A program made the translations under genes and the position numbers. Shown here piece by piece: positions 39,221 through 47,070 of a DNA stretch of 64,000 nucleotides. The DNA is taken from positions 1 through 64,000 of the forward strand of contig JAJFJA010000031.1 of NCBI GenBank assembly GCA_021774445.1. Direction: 5' to 3'. The stretch is from Alphaproteobacteria bacterium (GTDB lineage Bacteria > Pseudomonadota > Alphaproteobacteria > UBA6615). Numbering within the stretch: position 1 is the stretch's first letter; every line of letters starts with the position of its first letter. The notes under the pieces are model-generated. The model ran no database searches. It saw nothing but the letters and a program-made list of their open reading frames with translations, and had not been told where the DNA came from.

Positions 39221-41266
39221 ATGCCGGCGACCCGCCGCACCATCGCCAGTGTCTTGATCGCGAATCGGGGTGAGATCGCGTGTCGCATAATGCGTACGGC
39301 GAACCGCCTTGGCATCCGCACCGTCGCTGTCTATTCGGACGCGGATGCCGGCGGCCTTCACGTCGAAATGGCCGGTTCGGCAGTCCATATCGGCCCGTCG
39401 CCGGCGGCGGAGAGCTATCTGGATCAGACCGCCATATTGGCAGCAGCCCGGCACGCTGGCGTTGACGCGGTTCACCCCGGTTATGGATTCTTGTCGGAGA
39501 ATGCCGATTTCGCGGAAGCCTGTAACGCGGCTGGTCTCATCTTCATCGGCCCCTCGGCCAGCGCTATCCGCGCCATGGGGGACAAGAGCCGTGCCAAGTC
39601 GCTGATGGCGCCGGCCGGTGTGCCGCTCATTCCCGGCTACCACGGTGCTGATCAACAGCCCGAACGTCTGGCCGCCGAGGCGGCAGCCATCGGCTTCCCT
39701 GTTCTCATCAAGGCGGTGGCCGGTGGGGGCGGGCGCGGTATGCGGATCGTACAGGACGCGGCCGCGTTCCTTCCGGCGCTTGAAGCTGCGCGTCGAGAGA
39801 CCCTTTCGGCCTTTGGCGATGACCGCATCCTGCTCGAAGCCTTTATTGCAAGGTCGCGTCACATCGAGGTTCAGATTTTCGCCGACCGCGGCGGTGACGT
39901 CGTTCATTTGTTCGACCGCGACTGTTCGCTGCAACGCCGCCACCAGAAGGTCTTGGAGGAGGCACCGGCGGCAGACCTTCCCGCCGCTACCCGCTCCGCC
40001 ATGCGTACCGCCGCCGTCGCCGCCGCCCGCGCCATCGCCTATGAGGGCGCCGGCACGGTGGAGTTCATTTTAGCCGCCGATGGTCGATTCTATTTCCTTG
40101 AGATGAACACGCGCCTTCAGGTCGAGCACCCTGTTACCGAGCAAATAACCGGGCAGGATCTGGTCGAGTGGCAGTTTCATGTCGCCGCCGGCGAACCGTT
40201 ACCGCTTGCTCAAAGCGACATCCCCTGCCGCGGTCACGCCATCGAAGCGCGGCTCTACGCGGAAGATCCGACGCGCGGCTTCTTGCCTGCCGCCGGTCGC
40301 CTCGCCTACTTCCACCTGTCGGAGGGCGCCGACGGGACAAGGGTCGACACCGGGGTTCGCACGGGTGACGAAATCGGCATCTACTACGACCCTATGCTTG
40401 CCAAACTAATCGCCACGGGCGGCGATCGGCGGCAAGCGATCGCCCGCCTTCGGCGTGCCCTTGGTAATGTGCGCATAGCCGGCATCTCAACAAATCTCGG
40501 CTTCCTGGCTCGACTGGCGGCCCATCCCGATTACCTGGCCGGCCCGGTCGATACCGGGTTCATTGAACGCGCCGGCGCGGAATTGATCCCGCCGGAGCCG
40601 GTGGCCGACCCGGCGACGATCGGCTTGTTGACATTGTTCCTGCTCGATCAGCGTCGACGGGCCGCGCAGCCGCCTAGCAGACCGCGATCGGACCGCTATT
40701 CCCCTTGGTCGCAGGCGAATGCTTGGCGCCTAAACGCACCCGCCTCGCGGCAGGTGGTCTTCAACGAGGGTGCTCTGGAGCATCGCATCACGGCCACCGC
40801 TTATCCCCGCGCGGGGGATACATACGCCACCGAATGGCGCTTGGCCTTCGCCGGCGACCATGTTGATTGTCGGCTCGTATCCGTGAAGGACGCGGAGATA
40901 TCCGCCGAGATCGGCCAATCTCGATATCAAGCCACTATTGTCATTGCCGAGGAAACTATTTTCGTTTTACGCGATGGTCGCGAATTTCGATTTGGTCAAA
41001 TCGACCGACTCGCCGGGTCCGGCGGCGATGACCAGATCGCCGGGGCGCTGATCGCGCCGATGCCCGGACGGGTCACGCAGGTCAATGTGACCGTGGGTGA
41101 AAGCGTCGAACGCGGCCAGACTTTGTTGGTGATTGAGGCGATGAAGATGGAACACATGGTCATCGCGCCGAGCGATGGCATCGTTGGCGCGTTGCACTTC
41201 GGGGCCGGCGACCAGGTGACCGAAGCGGCCGAACTCTTGCGGATCGACCAGCCGCCGGATCAATAG
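39221..41266 (+). CDS. mccA: Methylcrotonyl-CoA carboxylase alpha subunit (biotin carboxylase + BCCP)
   Basis: Encodes 681 residues. SVLIANRGEIACRIMRTANR begins the biotin carboxylase domain; KAVAGGGGRGMRIVQ is the ATP-grasp glycine loop, and EMNTRLQVEHPVTEQITGQD completes the active site. A BT domain leads to the BCCP domain with IEAMKMEHMV around residue 640. It supplies carboxybiotin to the mccB product. Final gene of the liu cluster in the window. No HMG-CoA lyase gene follows, so the pathway must be completed elsewhere in the genome. Confidence 0.94.
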   Translation: MPATRRTIASVLIANRGEIACRIMRTANRLGIRTVAVYSDADAGGLHVEMAGSAVHIGPSPAAESYLDQTAILAAARHAGVDAVHPGYGFLSENADFAEACNAAGLIFIGPSASAIRAMGDKSRAKSLMAPAGVPLIPGYHGADQQPERLAAEAAAIGFPVLIKAVAGGGGRGMRIVQDAAAFLPALEAARRETLSAFGDDRILLEAFIARSRHIEVQIFADRGGDVVHLFDRDCSLQRRHQKVLEEAPAADLPAATRSAMRTAAVAAARAIAYEGAGTVEFILAADGRFYFLEMNTRLQVEHPVTEQITGQDLVEWQFHVAAGEPLPLAQSDIPCRGHAIEARLYAEDPTRGFLPAAGRLAYFHLSEGADGTRVDTGVRTGDEIGIYYDPMLAKLIATGGDRRQAIARLRRALGNVRIAGISTNLGFLARLAAHPDYLAGPVDTGFIERAGAELIPPEPVADPATIGLLTLFLLDQRRRAAQPPSRPRSDRYSPWSQANAWRLNAPASRQVVFNEGALEHRITATAYPRAGDTYATEWRLAFAGDHVDCRLVSVKDAEISAEIGQSRYQATIVIAEETIFVLRDGREFRFGQIDRLAGSGGDDQIAGALIAPMPGRVTQVNVTVGESVERGQTLLVIEAMKMEHMVIAPSDGIVGALHFGAGDQVTEAAELLRIDQPPDQ

Positions 41267-41376
41267 CCCAATTAAAGAGTTGGCAAGATTTGCTGCCTAG
41301 CCTGCCTCGCGGACGCGTCATTTAGTGTTCTCGCACGAGTGACGGTGCCATCACGTCATCAATTACTTAGGAGACG

Positions 41377-41889
41377 GTGGTGGGCTACGCATTAGAACGG
41401 CTCACGGTCCTCGTTGCCGAGGACAATGAGCATGTCATGGGCCTGATCAAACTCGCGCTTCGCGCTTTCGGGGTCCGCAATCTGTTGTTGGCTTCGGATG
41501 GCGCAGAAGCTTTTCGCCTCCTAAGGTCCGAACGGGTCGACTTCGTCCTCACTGACTACGAAATGCAGCCACTTGGTGGCATTGAGCTGTTGGACCTATT
41601 GCGCCAGTCCGCCGATAGTCCCAACCCGCACATGCCGGTTATCATGATCACCGGCCACACGGCTCGCGAGCAAATCGAGTCGGCTCGTGATCGTGGTGCG
41701 TCGGAGATTATTGCCAAGCCCTTCACCCCGGCCGCCATGCGCGATCGCTTGCTGATGGCTATTGACCATCCGCGGCCGTTTATTCAGCTTGCCAGCTATT
41801 TCGGTCCTGACCGCCGCCGCCGTGGAGATCCCGATTATTGTGGGGATGAGCGGCGGCACCACGCCCCCAGGCAAATATTCGCGACCTGA
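41377..41889 (+). CDS. Response regulator, single receiver domain
   Basis: A 170-residue protein, receiver domain at residues 8-125 and a basic tail. The acidic pocket AEDN, the phospho-acceptor Asp60 in FVLTDYEMQP, Thr92 in MITGH and Lys114 in IIAKPF are all intact. No output domain follows, as in CheY/DivK-type regulators. A tail of arginines and histidines follows (DRRRRGDP, ERRHHAP). Start is GTG 41377 or GTG 41380 (TAGGAG 6 bases before the latter). It heads a three-gene signalling island. Confidence 0.87.
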   Translation: MVGYALERLTVLVAEDNEHVMGLIKLALRAFGVRNLLLASDGAEAFRLLRSERVDFVLTDYEMQPLGGIELLDLLRQSADSPNPHMPVIMITGHTAREQIESARDRGASEIIAKPFTPAAMRDRLLMAIDHPRPFIQLASYFGPDRRRRGDPDYCGDERRHHAPRQIFAT

Positions 41890-41901
41890 GTGCTTACGCA
41901 A

Positions 41902-41953
41902 TTGATAATTCATAGTTGGCTCGAGATAACTGTTTGATAATAACTTGATAATA
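41902..41953 (+). repeat. Three copies of TTGATAATW in an AT-rich gap
   Basis: TTGATAATT lies at 41902-41910, and TTGATAATA at 41934-41942 and 41945-41953. The last two start 11 bases apart, about one helical turn. They lie in the 108-base gap between the intact and degenerate receiver genes, much more AT-rich than the surroundings. Could be an operator or promoter region. The binding protein is unknown. Confidence 0.45.
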
Positions 41954-41997
41954 GTACTTAGGGGCTAGACACCTACGAGGTCTCTTCCCCTCCCGCC

Positions 41998-42459
41998 ATG
42001 ATGGCTAACACCCCACTCGACTATGGTTGCATTCTGGTCGTCGACGACGCGGCGTCACGGCGGCAGAGTGTGTGCGACCTCTTGCGAGGAATAGGCGTTC
42101 GCCGGATCCAGCATGCCGGCGACGCCTCTGCGGCGCTGGCGGCACTTTCCAACACCCAGGTAGATGCGGTTCTATTGGCCGCTAGCGGCGCCTTTGACCC
42201 GGTTGGGCTGGCACGCCGAATTCGCGCCGGCCACGCTAATCCATACGTTCCGATCATTCTTATTACAGATCGAGTTGACGCGCCGACGGCCTTGTCGGCC
42301 CGTGACTCAGGCGTGACGGAGTTTCTGGCACGACCTCTCACACCGTCCGGAATCACGCGGCACCTCGCCCACGTCGCCGCACTTCAGCGTGTCGGGCCGC
42401 GCCCCCGGCCGTCGTCTTCCGTTAGACCCGGTCACTCGATATCGGCGGGTCCGGCATGA
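41998..42459 (+). CDS. Degenerate receiver (pseudo-receiver) protein
   Basis: Encodes 153 residues. The receiver fold is recognisable (CILVVDDAASRRQSVCDLLR, VPIILITDRVDAPTALSARD), and the acidic pair Asp16-Asp17 and Thr90 are kept. The phospho-acceptor position is Ala61 (VDAVLLAASG) rather than Asp, and the conserved Lys is Arg112 (EFLARPLTP). It therefore cannot be phosphorylated in the normal way and may act as a pseudo-receiver or adaptor. The last 30 residues are Pro/Arg/Ser-rich. The stop overlaps the Hpt-like gene by four bases. Confidence 0.8.
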   Translation: MMANTPLDYGCILVVDDAASRRQSVCDLLRGIGVRRIQHAGDASAALAALSNTQVDAVLLAASGAFDPVGLARRIRAGHANPYVPIILITDRVDAPTALSARDSGVTEFLARPLTPSGITRHLAHVAALQRVGPRPRPSSSVRPGHSISAGPA

Positions 42460-42959
42460 GTGCCAAGCCGGTTGCATCAGAAGAGGCTCAGATCATCCAG
42501 GTTCCCAACGCATTGCCGGCCAAGCTTGGTCCCGGGAAGGGGATCGACGACGCGCTGGTCGAGCGGGCCGATCAAGCAATCGAGCAGCAGGCTGGGTCGT
42601 TTCTTGAGCGTCTTGTCGAGGAAGTTCAGCACCTGGTTCGCTTGACGACGGAACTGGAGGATGCCCCGGACCAAGCAGCTCTTTCGGCCGCGCAGCAGAA
42701 AATCTATGCCGCCAATCACGAGATGCGCGGTGAGGCCGGCACCTACGGGTTCGCCTTGGTTACCGGCATCGCGAACGCGCTGTGCCGTTATGTGGAGGGT
42801 CTTCCGACCGGGACACTCGCGGTACCGGCCGTTGTGCGCGCCCACACCGACGCCCTGCGCGCCGTCATTCGCGATAGCGTCTCCGGTGACGGTGGTGCGG
42901 CCGGTAAGGAACTGCTGCAGGGTCTTCAGCTTCTTGCCGAGAAAATGCAGAATAGATAG
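42456..42959 (+). CDS. Hpt-like phosphotransfer protein
   Basis: A 167-residue, mostly helical protein. The segment around His88, NHEMRGEAGTYGF, resembles the HxxKG motif of histidine phosphotransfer (Hpt) domains, with Arg in place of Lys (His88-Glu-Met-Arg-Gly). Flanking helices (QQKIYAANHEMRGEAGTYGF preceded by LVRLTTELEDAPDQAALSAA) have the length of an Hpt four-helix bundle. Gene overlap (ATGA) with the degenerate receiver suggests they act together. I do not recognise a named homologue. Confidence 0.6.
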   Translation: MSAKPVASEEAQIIQVPNALPAKLGPGKGIDDALVERADQAIEQQAGSFLERLVEEVQHLVRLTTELEDAPDQAALSAAQQKIYAANHEMRGEAGTYGFALVTGIANALCRYVEGLPTGTLAVPAVVRAHTDALRAVIRDSVSGDGGAAGKELLQGLQLLAEKMQNR

Positions 42960-43007
42960 CATCTCCTGCCTCCACGCCTCCGGTCATTGCTGCTAGCGTG
43001 GCCAGCC

Positions 43008-43424
43008 ATGATTCATCTTGTAAAATTGGCGGTCGGCGTCGACAGCGTTGACCAAATGGTTGCGTCACGCCGGCGCCGCAGGCTTCAGCATCCGCAGAAT
43101 TCGCCTCAGTTTATTACCCGCAGCATGCCGCGCCGCGCCGCGGAGATCGTTTCCGGCGGCGGCTCGCTTTACTGGGTCATCAAAGGCGTCATCCGGCTGC
43201 GGAACCGCATCACCGCGATAGAACCCGTCGAGGATCGCCATGGGCGCCGCGCGTGTGCTTTGGTCTTCGAGGACAAGCTTGTCGCCACTTGGCCCGTACC
43301 CCATCGCCCGTTCCAGGGTTGGCGCTACCTCACCCCCGACCGCGCGCCGCCGGATCTTGATGGTGACCCTTCCGAGCCGCCGCCGGAGATGGCGGGAGAA
43401 CTCCGGGCGCTAGGCCTCTTGTGA
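43008..43424 (+). CDS. DUF1489 family protein
   Basis: A 138-residue protein of unknown function belonging to the DUF1489 group, common in Alphaproteobacteria. The typical opening IHLVKLAVGVDSVDQM, the TRSMPRRAAEIVSGGGSLYW centre, VIKGVIRLRNRITAIEP and PVPHRPFQGWRYL are present. No membrane segment or signal. Start ATG 43008 is preferred to an earlier in-frame ATG because it gives the conserved N-terminus. It converges with the ABC permease gene across a 78-base gap. Confidence 0.82.
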   Translation: MIHLVKLAVGVDSVDQMVASRRRRRLQHPQNSPQFITRSMPRRAAEIVSGGGSLYWVIKGVIRLRNRITAIEPVEDRHGRRACALVFEDKLVATWPVPHRPFQGWRYLTPDRAPPDLDGDPSEPPPEMAGELRALGLL

Positions 43425-43488
43425 CTTGTCTGTCGCCGGCCCCTCAGGCTGGCTGTCCATGTCCCAGCCGCACGCTTGCAAGCTTGTT

Positions 43489-43508
43489 GGATAGCGCCGG
43501 CGCTATCC
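43489..43508. repeat. Perfect 20-base palindrome at the end of the ABC permease gene
   Basis: GGATAGCGCC at 43489-43498 is followed by its reverse complement at 43499-43508. It covers the stop codon of the permease gene (reverse strand, TAG at 43503-43505) and faces the DUF1489 gene. As RNA it would form a hairpin on either strand. No T run follows on either strand, so a simple intrinsic terminator is not proven. A bidirectional processing or stop signal is likely. Confidence 0.6.
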
Positions 43509-45239
43509 TGCCTGGTCGGACGCCAGTAGCGTCGATGCCGACCGGCTTGCCCGCGTTCCCGGCCGCGCCCGCCCGATGGTCTTGATCAGCAACAGCACCG
43601 GCACCACACCGACCAGTACGATCGTCAGCGCGGCCGGCGCGGCTTCCTGCAACAGTTCGTCCGACGCGAACTGATAGACATGGGTCGCTAAAGTCTCGAA
43701 GTTGAACGGCCGCAGGATGAGCGTCGCCGGTAATTCCTTCATGCTGTCCACGAACACCAGCGTTGCCGCCGTCAGCAGGCTACCGCGCAGCAGCGGCAAA
43801 TGGACCCGCATCAACGTCCGCCACGGCCCGCTGCCCAATGTTTTGGCAGCCATGTCCATACCCGGGCTGACCTTGGCGAGGCCGGCATCCAACGCCCCAA
43901 AGGCCGCCGCCAAGAAACGCACGACATAGGCAAACGCGATCGCGAAGATCGTGCCCGTCAGCACCAGCCCGGTCGACAGACCGAACCGTTCGCGCATGAT
44001 GGCATCGACATTGTTGTCCAGTGCCGCGAACGGGATGAGTACCCCGACCGCCAGTACTGCGCCCGGAACGGCGTAGCCGACACTCGCCAGCCGGGTCGCG
44101 ATCTGCATGACCCGGCCGCCTCTGATGCGCAGACCGTAGGCCAGCACCATTCCGACGGCGACCGCCATCAGCGCCGCGACCCCGGACAGCAGGAGGCTGT
44201 TCCGAGCCAGACTCAGGAACGATCGGCCCCACGCCCCGGCTTCGCTCCCCAGCCCGAGGTTGAGCAGCACGACCACCGGGGTGACAAAGCCCAACAGCAC
44301 CGGCATGGCACAGGCCAGCGTCGCCAGTATGGCTTTGCCGCCGGTTAGCTGCATCCGGGCGAGGGGGCGGTACCGGCCTGTCGTATGGTGGAAGCGCCGC
44401 CGCCGGCGCGCCAGCCGTTCCGTGCCGATCAACGCCAGCATCACCAACAGCATGACCAGCGCAATCTGGGCGGCGCCACCGGCGTTGCCCATGTGCAGCC
44501 AGACGTTGAACACCCCCGCCGTTAGTGTCCCCACGGCAAAATAGTCGACGGTGCCGAAGTCGTTCAGCGTCTCCATCAACACCAGGCTGAGGCCAACGAC
44601 GATGGCCGGCCTGGCCAGCGGCAGACCGATCCATATGAAGCTGTACCAGGGCCCTCGGCCCAGGGTCCGGCTGACCTCCAAGACGCAGGCCGACTGCTCC
44701 AGGTAGGCGGCCCGCGCCAACAAATAGACGTACGGGTAGAGCACCAGAGACATCACCGTGATGGCGCCGCCGAGTGTGCGAATATCCGGGAACCAATAGT
44801 CCCGGGCCGTTTCCCAGCCGAAGATCGCACGCAAGGCCAATTGCACCGGCCCGGCGAACTCCAACAGGTCGGTGTAGACATAGGCGATGACATAGCCGGG
44901 CACCGCCAGTGGCAGTAGCAGCATCCATTCAAGCAGCCCACGACCTGGAAAGCGGCACATCGTTACCAGCCAGGCGGTACCGGCGCCGATGACCAATGTC
45001 GCCAGACCATTGCCGGCCATCAGCCAAGCCGTGCTGCGGAGGTATCCCGGCAGCACCGTGCTCGCCAGATGCGGCCAGATGTTTTCGGCTGGATGGAAGG
45101 CCAACCAGACCACCGCCAGCAGCGGGACCGAGACAATCGCCGCAATAACCGAACCGGCCCACACCCAGCCATGCCCCCTACGGCCGCCCGGAACGTCCCT
45201 TCCAATCGTTTCGGCGCTGTGATGCGCGACGGCCGTCAT
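43503..45239 (-). CDS. Iron(III)-type ABC transporter permease (FbpB family)
   Basis: Encodes 578 residues from the ATG at 45239, with GGAG upstream; the frame extends to 45281. It is a fused double permease, with two copies of the binding-protein-dependent transport motif and about 12 membrane helices. Each half carries an EAA-like loop: one reads LEVSRTLGRGPWYSFIWIGL and the other DMAAKTLGSGPWRTLMRVHL. Fused permeases of this type serve ferric iron, thiamine and related importers. No substrate-binding protein or ATPase gene is next to it, so the substrate is inferred only from the family. Confidence 0.85.
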   Translation of the reverse strand: MTAVAHHSAETIGRDVPGGRRGHGWVWAGSVIAAIVSVPLLAVVWLAFHPAENIWPHLASTVLPGYLRSTAWLMAGNGLATLVIGAGTAWLVTMCRFPGRGLLEWMLLLPLAVPGYVIAYVYTDLLEFAGPVQLALRAIFGWETARDYWFPDIRTLGGAITVMSLVLYPYVYLLARAAYLEQSACVLEVSRTLGRGPWYSFIWIGLPLARPAIVVGLSLVLMETLNDFGTVDYFAVGTLTAGVFNVWLHMGNAGGAAQIALVMLLVMLALIGTERLARRRRRFHHTTGRYRPLARMQLTGGKAILATLACAMPVLLGFVTPVVVLLNLGLGSEAGAWGRSFLSLARNSLLLSGVAALMAVAVGMVLAYGLRIRGGRVMQIATRLASVGYAVPGAVLAVGVLIPFAALDNNVDAIMRERFGLSTGLVLTGTIFAIAFAYVVRFLAAAFGALDAGLAKVSPGMDMAAKTLGSGPWRTLMRVHLPLLRGSLLTAATLVFVDSMKELPATLILRPFNFETLATHVYQFASDELLQEAAPAALTIVLVGVVPVLLLIKTIGRARPGTRASRSASTLLASDQAG

Positions 45240-45290
45240 GGTCGATCCACTCCATCGCAGGAAGGCGCCGTCACCGCTCACACCTTGATG

Positions 45291-45319
45291 TTAATACTGA
45301 AAGTGCAAACCACTCGCAA
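45291..45319 (-). promoter_or_regulatory. Sigma-70-like promoter of the ABC permease gene
   Basis: Read on the reverse strand, TTGCGA (45319-45314) and TATTAA (45296-45291) are separated by 17 bases. This lies 52-80 bases before the ATG at 45239, with no other gene between. A regulator site is not recognisable. Confidence 0.55.
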
Positions 45320-45401
45320 TGTCAGCATAGACAGGGACACTGCACAGCGGCAAGCGCGGCGCAGTGTCGCGGCTCTGCTCGACAAGCGCCCGGACCGCCG
45401 C

Positions 45402-46433
45402 TCAGGCGGCCAGAAAGCGCTCCTGTGCCATCATATCCGCGATGACATTGGTCGGCAGCCGTTCGGCATCCGCACGCCGGAACAGGTTGATGAGGGTGTC
45501 GTGAATGGTGCGGACGTGATCTCGCGTATTTTCGTCGTCCTGCTCGCCGATATGAGCGATCTCGATAATGCCGCCAGCGTTTATCGCATAGTCTGGCGCA
45601 TACAGGATATCACGCGCCGCCAGCGCGGCGCCGTGGCGGTCCTCGGCCAATTGATTGTTGGCGGCGCCGGCCACGATCGGCACTTGCAACTGTGGGATCG
45701 TCCGGTCGTTCAGGATACCGCCCAACGCACACGGTGCGAAAACGTCGGCTTTAGTCGTATGAATGCTATCGGGATCCGCCGGGGTGGCTCCAAGTTCGTC
45801 CGCCGCCATGGTCACCGCGTCGGCTGAGATATCGGCGACGGTCAGGGTGGCGCCGGCGTCATGCAGTTGCTGCGCCAAGGCAAATCCCACCTGTCCAAGG
45901 CCTTGCACAGCGACATGGACGCCCTCCAGTTCGGCATTGGCCCGCAGTTTGTGCCGCACCGCCGCCCGTACGCCTTCGAACACCCCCAAGGCCGTGTAGG
46001 GCGAAGGATTGCCGCTGCCCTCGCTCGTACAGGCCACGTGGTCCGTGACCTCTGCAATGACGTCCATGTCTTGGACAGTGGTTCCCACGTCTTCGGCCAC
46101 CACGTAAAGGCCGTCCAAGCGGTCGACGAACAGGCCCATGGCCCGCAAAAGATCGTCCGACTTGTCCTGCCGTGACTCGCCGATAATGACCGCCTTGCCG
46201 CCGCCGAAGGGTAGATTTGCCAACGCCGATTTGTAGGTCATGCCGCGCGACAGCCGCAGGGCGTCTTCGAGGGCAAGGGCATCATTGTCATACGCCCACA
46301 TCCGGCAGCCGCCAACGGCGGGCCCGAGATTGGTGTTGTGTACGGCTATGATGGCCTTCAGGCCGGTCTCTTGATCGAAGCGGAAGGCGACATGCTCATG
46401 TTTGTCGAAACCTGGGGCGGAGAATACGGCCAT
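45402..46433 (-). CDS. ldh: Leucine dehydrogenase (Glu/Leu/Phe/Val dehydrogenase family)
   Basis: Encodes 343 residues from the ATG at 46433, chosen for GGGAG 6 bases upstream; the frame begins at 46460. It deaminates branched-chain amino acids to 2-oxo acids with NAD. The conserved substrate region reads NTNLGPAVGGCRMWAY and SALANLPFGGGKAVIIGESR with the catalytic lysines, and the NAD-binding domain has VAVQGLGQVGFALAQQLHD. NAGGIIEIA is the C-terminal family motif. Its product from leucine would feed the isovalerate pathway encoded 32-41 kb. Valine or phenylalanine preference cannot be excluded. Confidence 0.9.
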   Translation of the reverse strand: MAVFSAPGFDKHEHVAFRFDQETGLKAIIAVHNTNLGPAVGGCRMWAYDNDALALEDALRLSRGMTYKSALANLPFGGGKAVIIGESRQDKSDDLLRAMGLFVDRLDGLYVVAEDVGTTVQDMDVIAEVTDHVACTSEGSGNPSPYTALGVFEGVRAAVRHKLRANAELEGVHVAVQGLGQVGFALAQQLHDAGATLTVADISADAVTMAADELGATPADPDSIHTTKADVFAPCALGGILNDRTIPQLQVPIVAGAANNQLAEDRHGAALAARDILYAPDYAINAGGIIEIAHIGEQDDENTRDHVRTIHDTLINLFRRADAERLPTNVIADMMAQERFLAA

Positions 46434-46571
46434 GTTGGCTCCCTGATGATCAGACGCCACTGGCCTCGATGTTACGCCGAGGCGTGTGGCGCAAAACGCA
46501 GAGCTGATTACCTAGAATTTTGGCCGTCTGCGCTTAAGTAACAATGAATTTTCAACGGCTTGGCGAAATTC

Positions 46572-46606
46572 GCAAGGATGCGCCCCGGCGACTCTGGGAT
46601 CCTTGC
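46572..46606. repeat. Inverted repeat in the leucine dehydrogenase / small ORF intergenic region
   Basis: GCAAGGAT (46572-46579) and ATCCTTGC (46599-46606) form a perfect 8-bp stem around a 19-base loop. The 249-base divergent gap (46434-46682) also has a shorter GCCTCG/CGAGGC pair at 46463-46483 and several TTAA sequences. Because the genes diverge, this is more likely an operator or leader structure than a terminator. Confidence 0.4.
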
Positions 46607-46682
46607 TTGCTATTTTGTTAACCTTTGGTATTGAGCAACATTCTTACTTTGACTCGGAGGATAGCCGGGGAAGGACGATCGC

Positions 46683-46919
46683 ATGAAGCGTGAAGGGACC
46701 AAGCCTGCCGCCGAGCCGGCCGTTTGGCGTCAGCCGGACGGCAATCCGCTGTCTTGCGAGGAGAAGATCGATGTCCTCCGGGAGAACCTTGTCGAGATCC
46801 AGGAGGCCTGTCAGGAGGCGTTGGAGGATGCCGTGCTCATGGATGTCGATGAAGCACAATTCCGCCAGGTACTTCGCGACCTGGTCGACGGCTTGAACAA
46901 CCCATACGCCAAGAAATGA
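46683..46919 (+). CDS. Conserved small hypothetical protein
   Basis: A 78-residue acidic, soluble protein I do not recognise. It has no signal peptide or membrane segment. A predicted helix runs over ENLVEIQEACQEALEDAVLM and another over AQFRQVLRDLVDGLNNPYAK, so a two-helix fold is likely. The ribosome binding site GGGGAAGGA lies about 8 bases upstream of the ATG. It is divergent from the leucine dehydrogenase gene. Codon use fits its neighbours and the ORF looks real. Confidence 0.65.
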   Translation: MKREGTKPAAEPAVWRQPDGNPLSCEEKIDVLRENLVEIQEACQEALEDAVLMDVDEAQFRQVLRDLVDGLNNPYAKK

Positions 46920-47070
46920 GCAGGCAATAGGTCAACGCCCTCAAGGCTGTACCGGCCACGGCGGACTCGATATCTGAAGCCTCTCCCGAGCCCTCGGTTA
47001 TCCTGCTTGTTCGGGTCTTTACGCGGTGATAGTGCTTGCCGCCCACCCACCTCCAGCGCAGGAGCGGAAC

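Noticed and set aside
43780-44928. 382-codon reverse-strand ORF inside the ABC permease gene
   Set aside because: It is a same-strand frame shadow of the permease gene, with low-complexity Arg/Gly-rich composition and no hydrophobic pattern.
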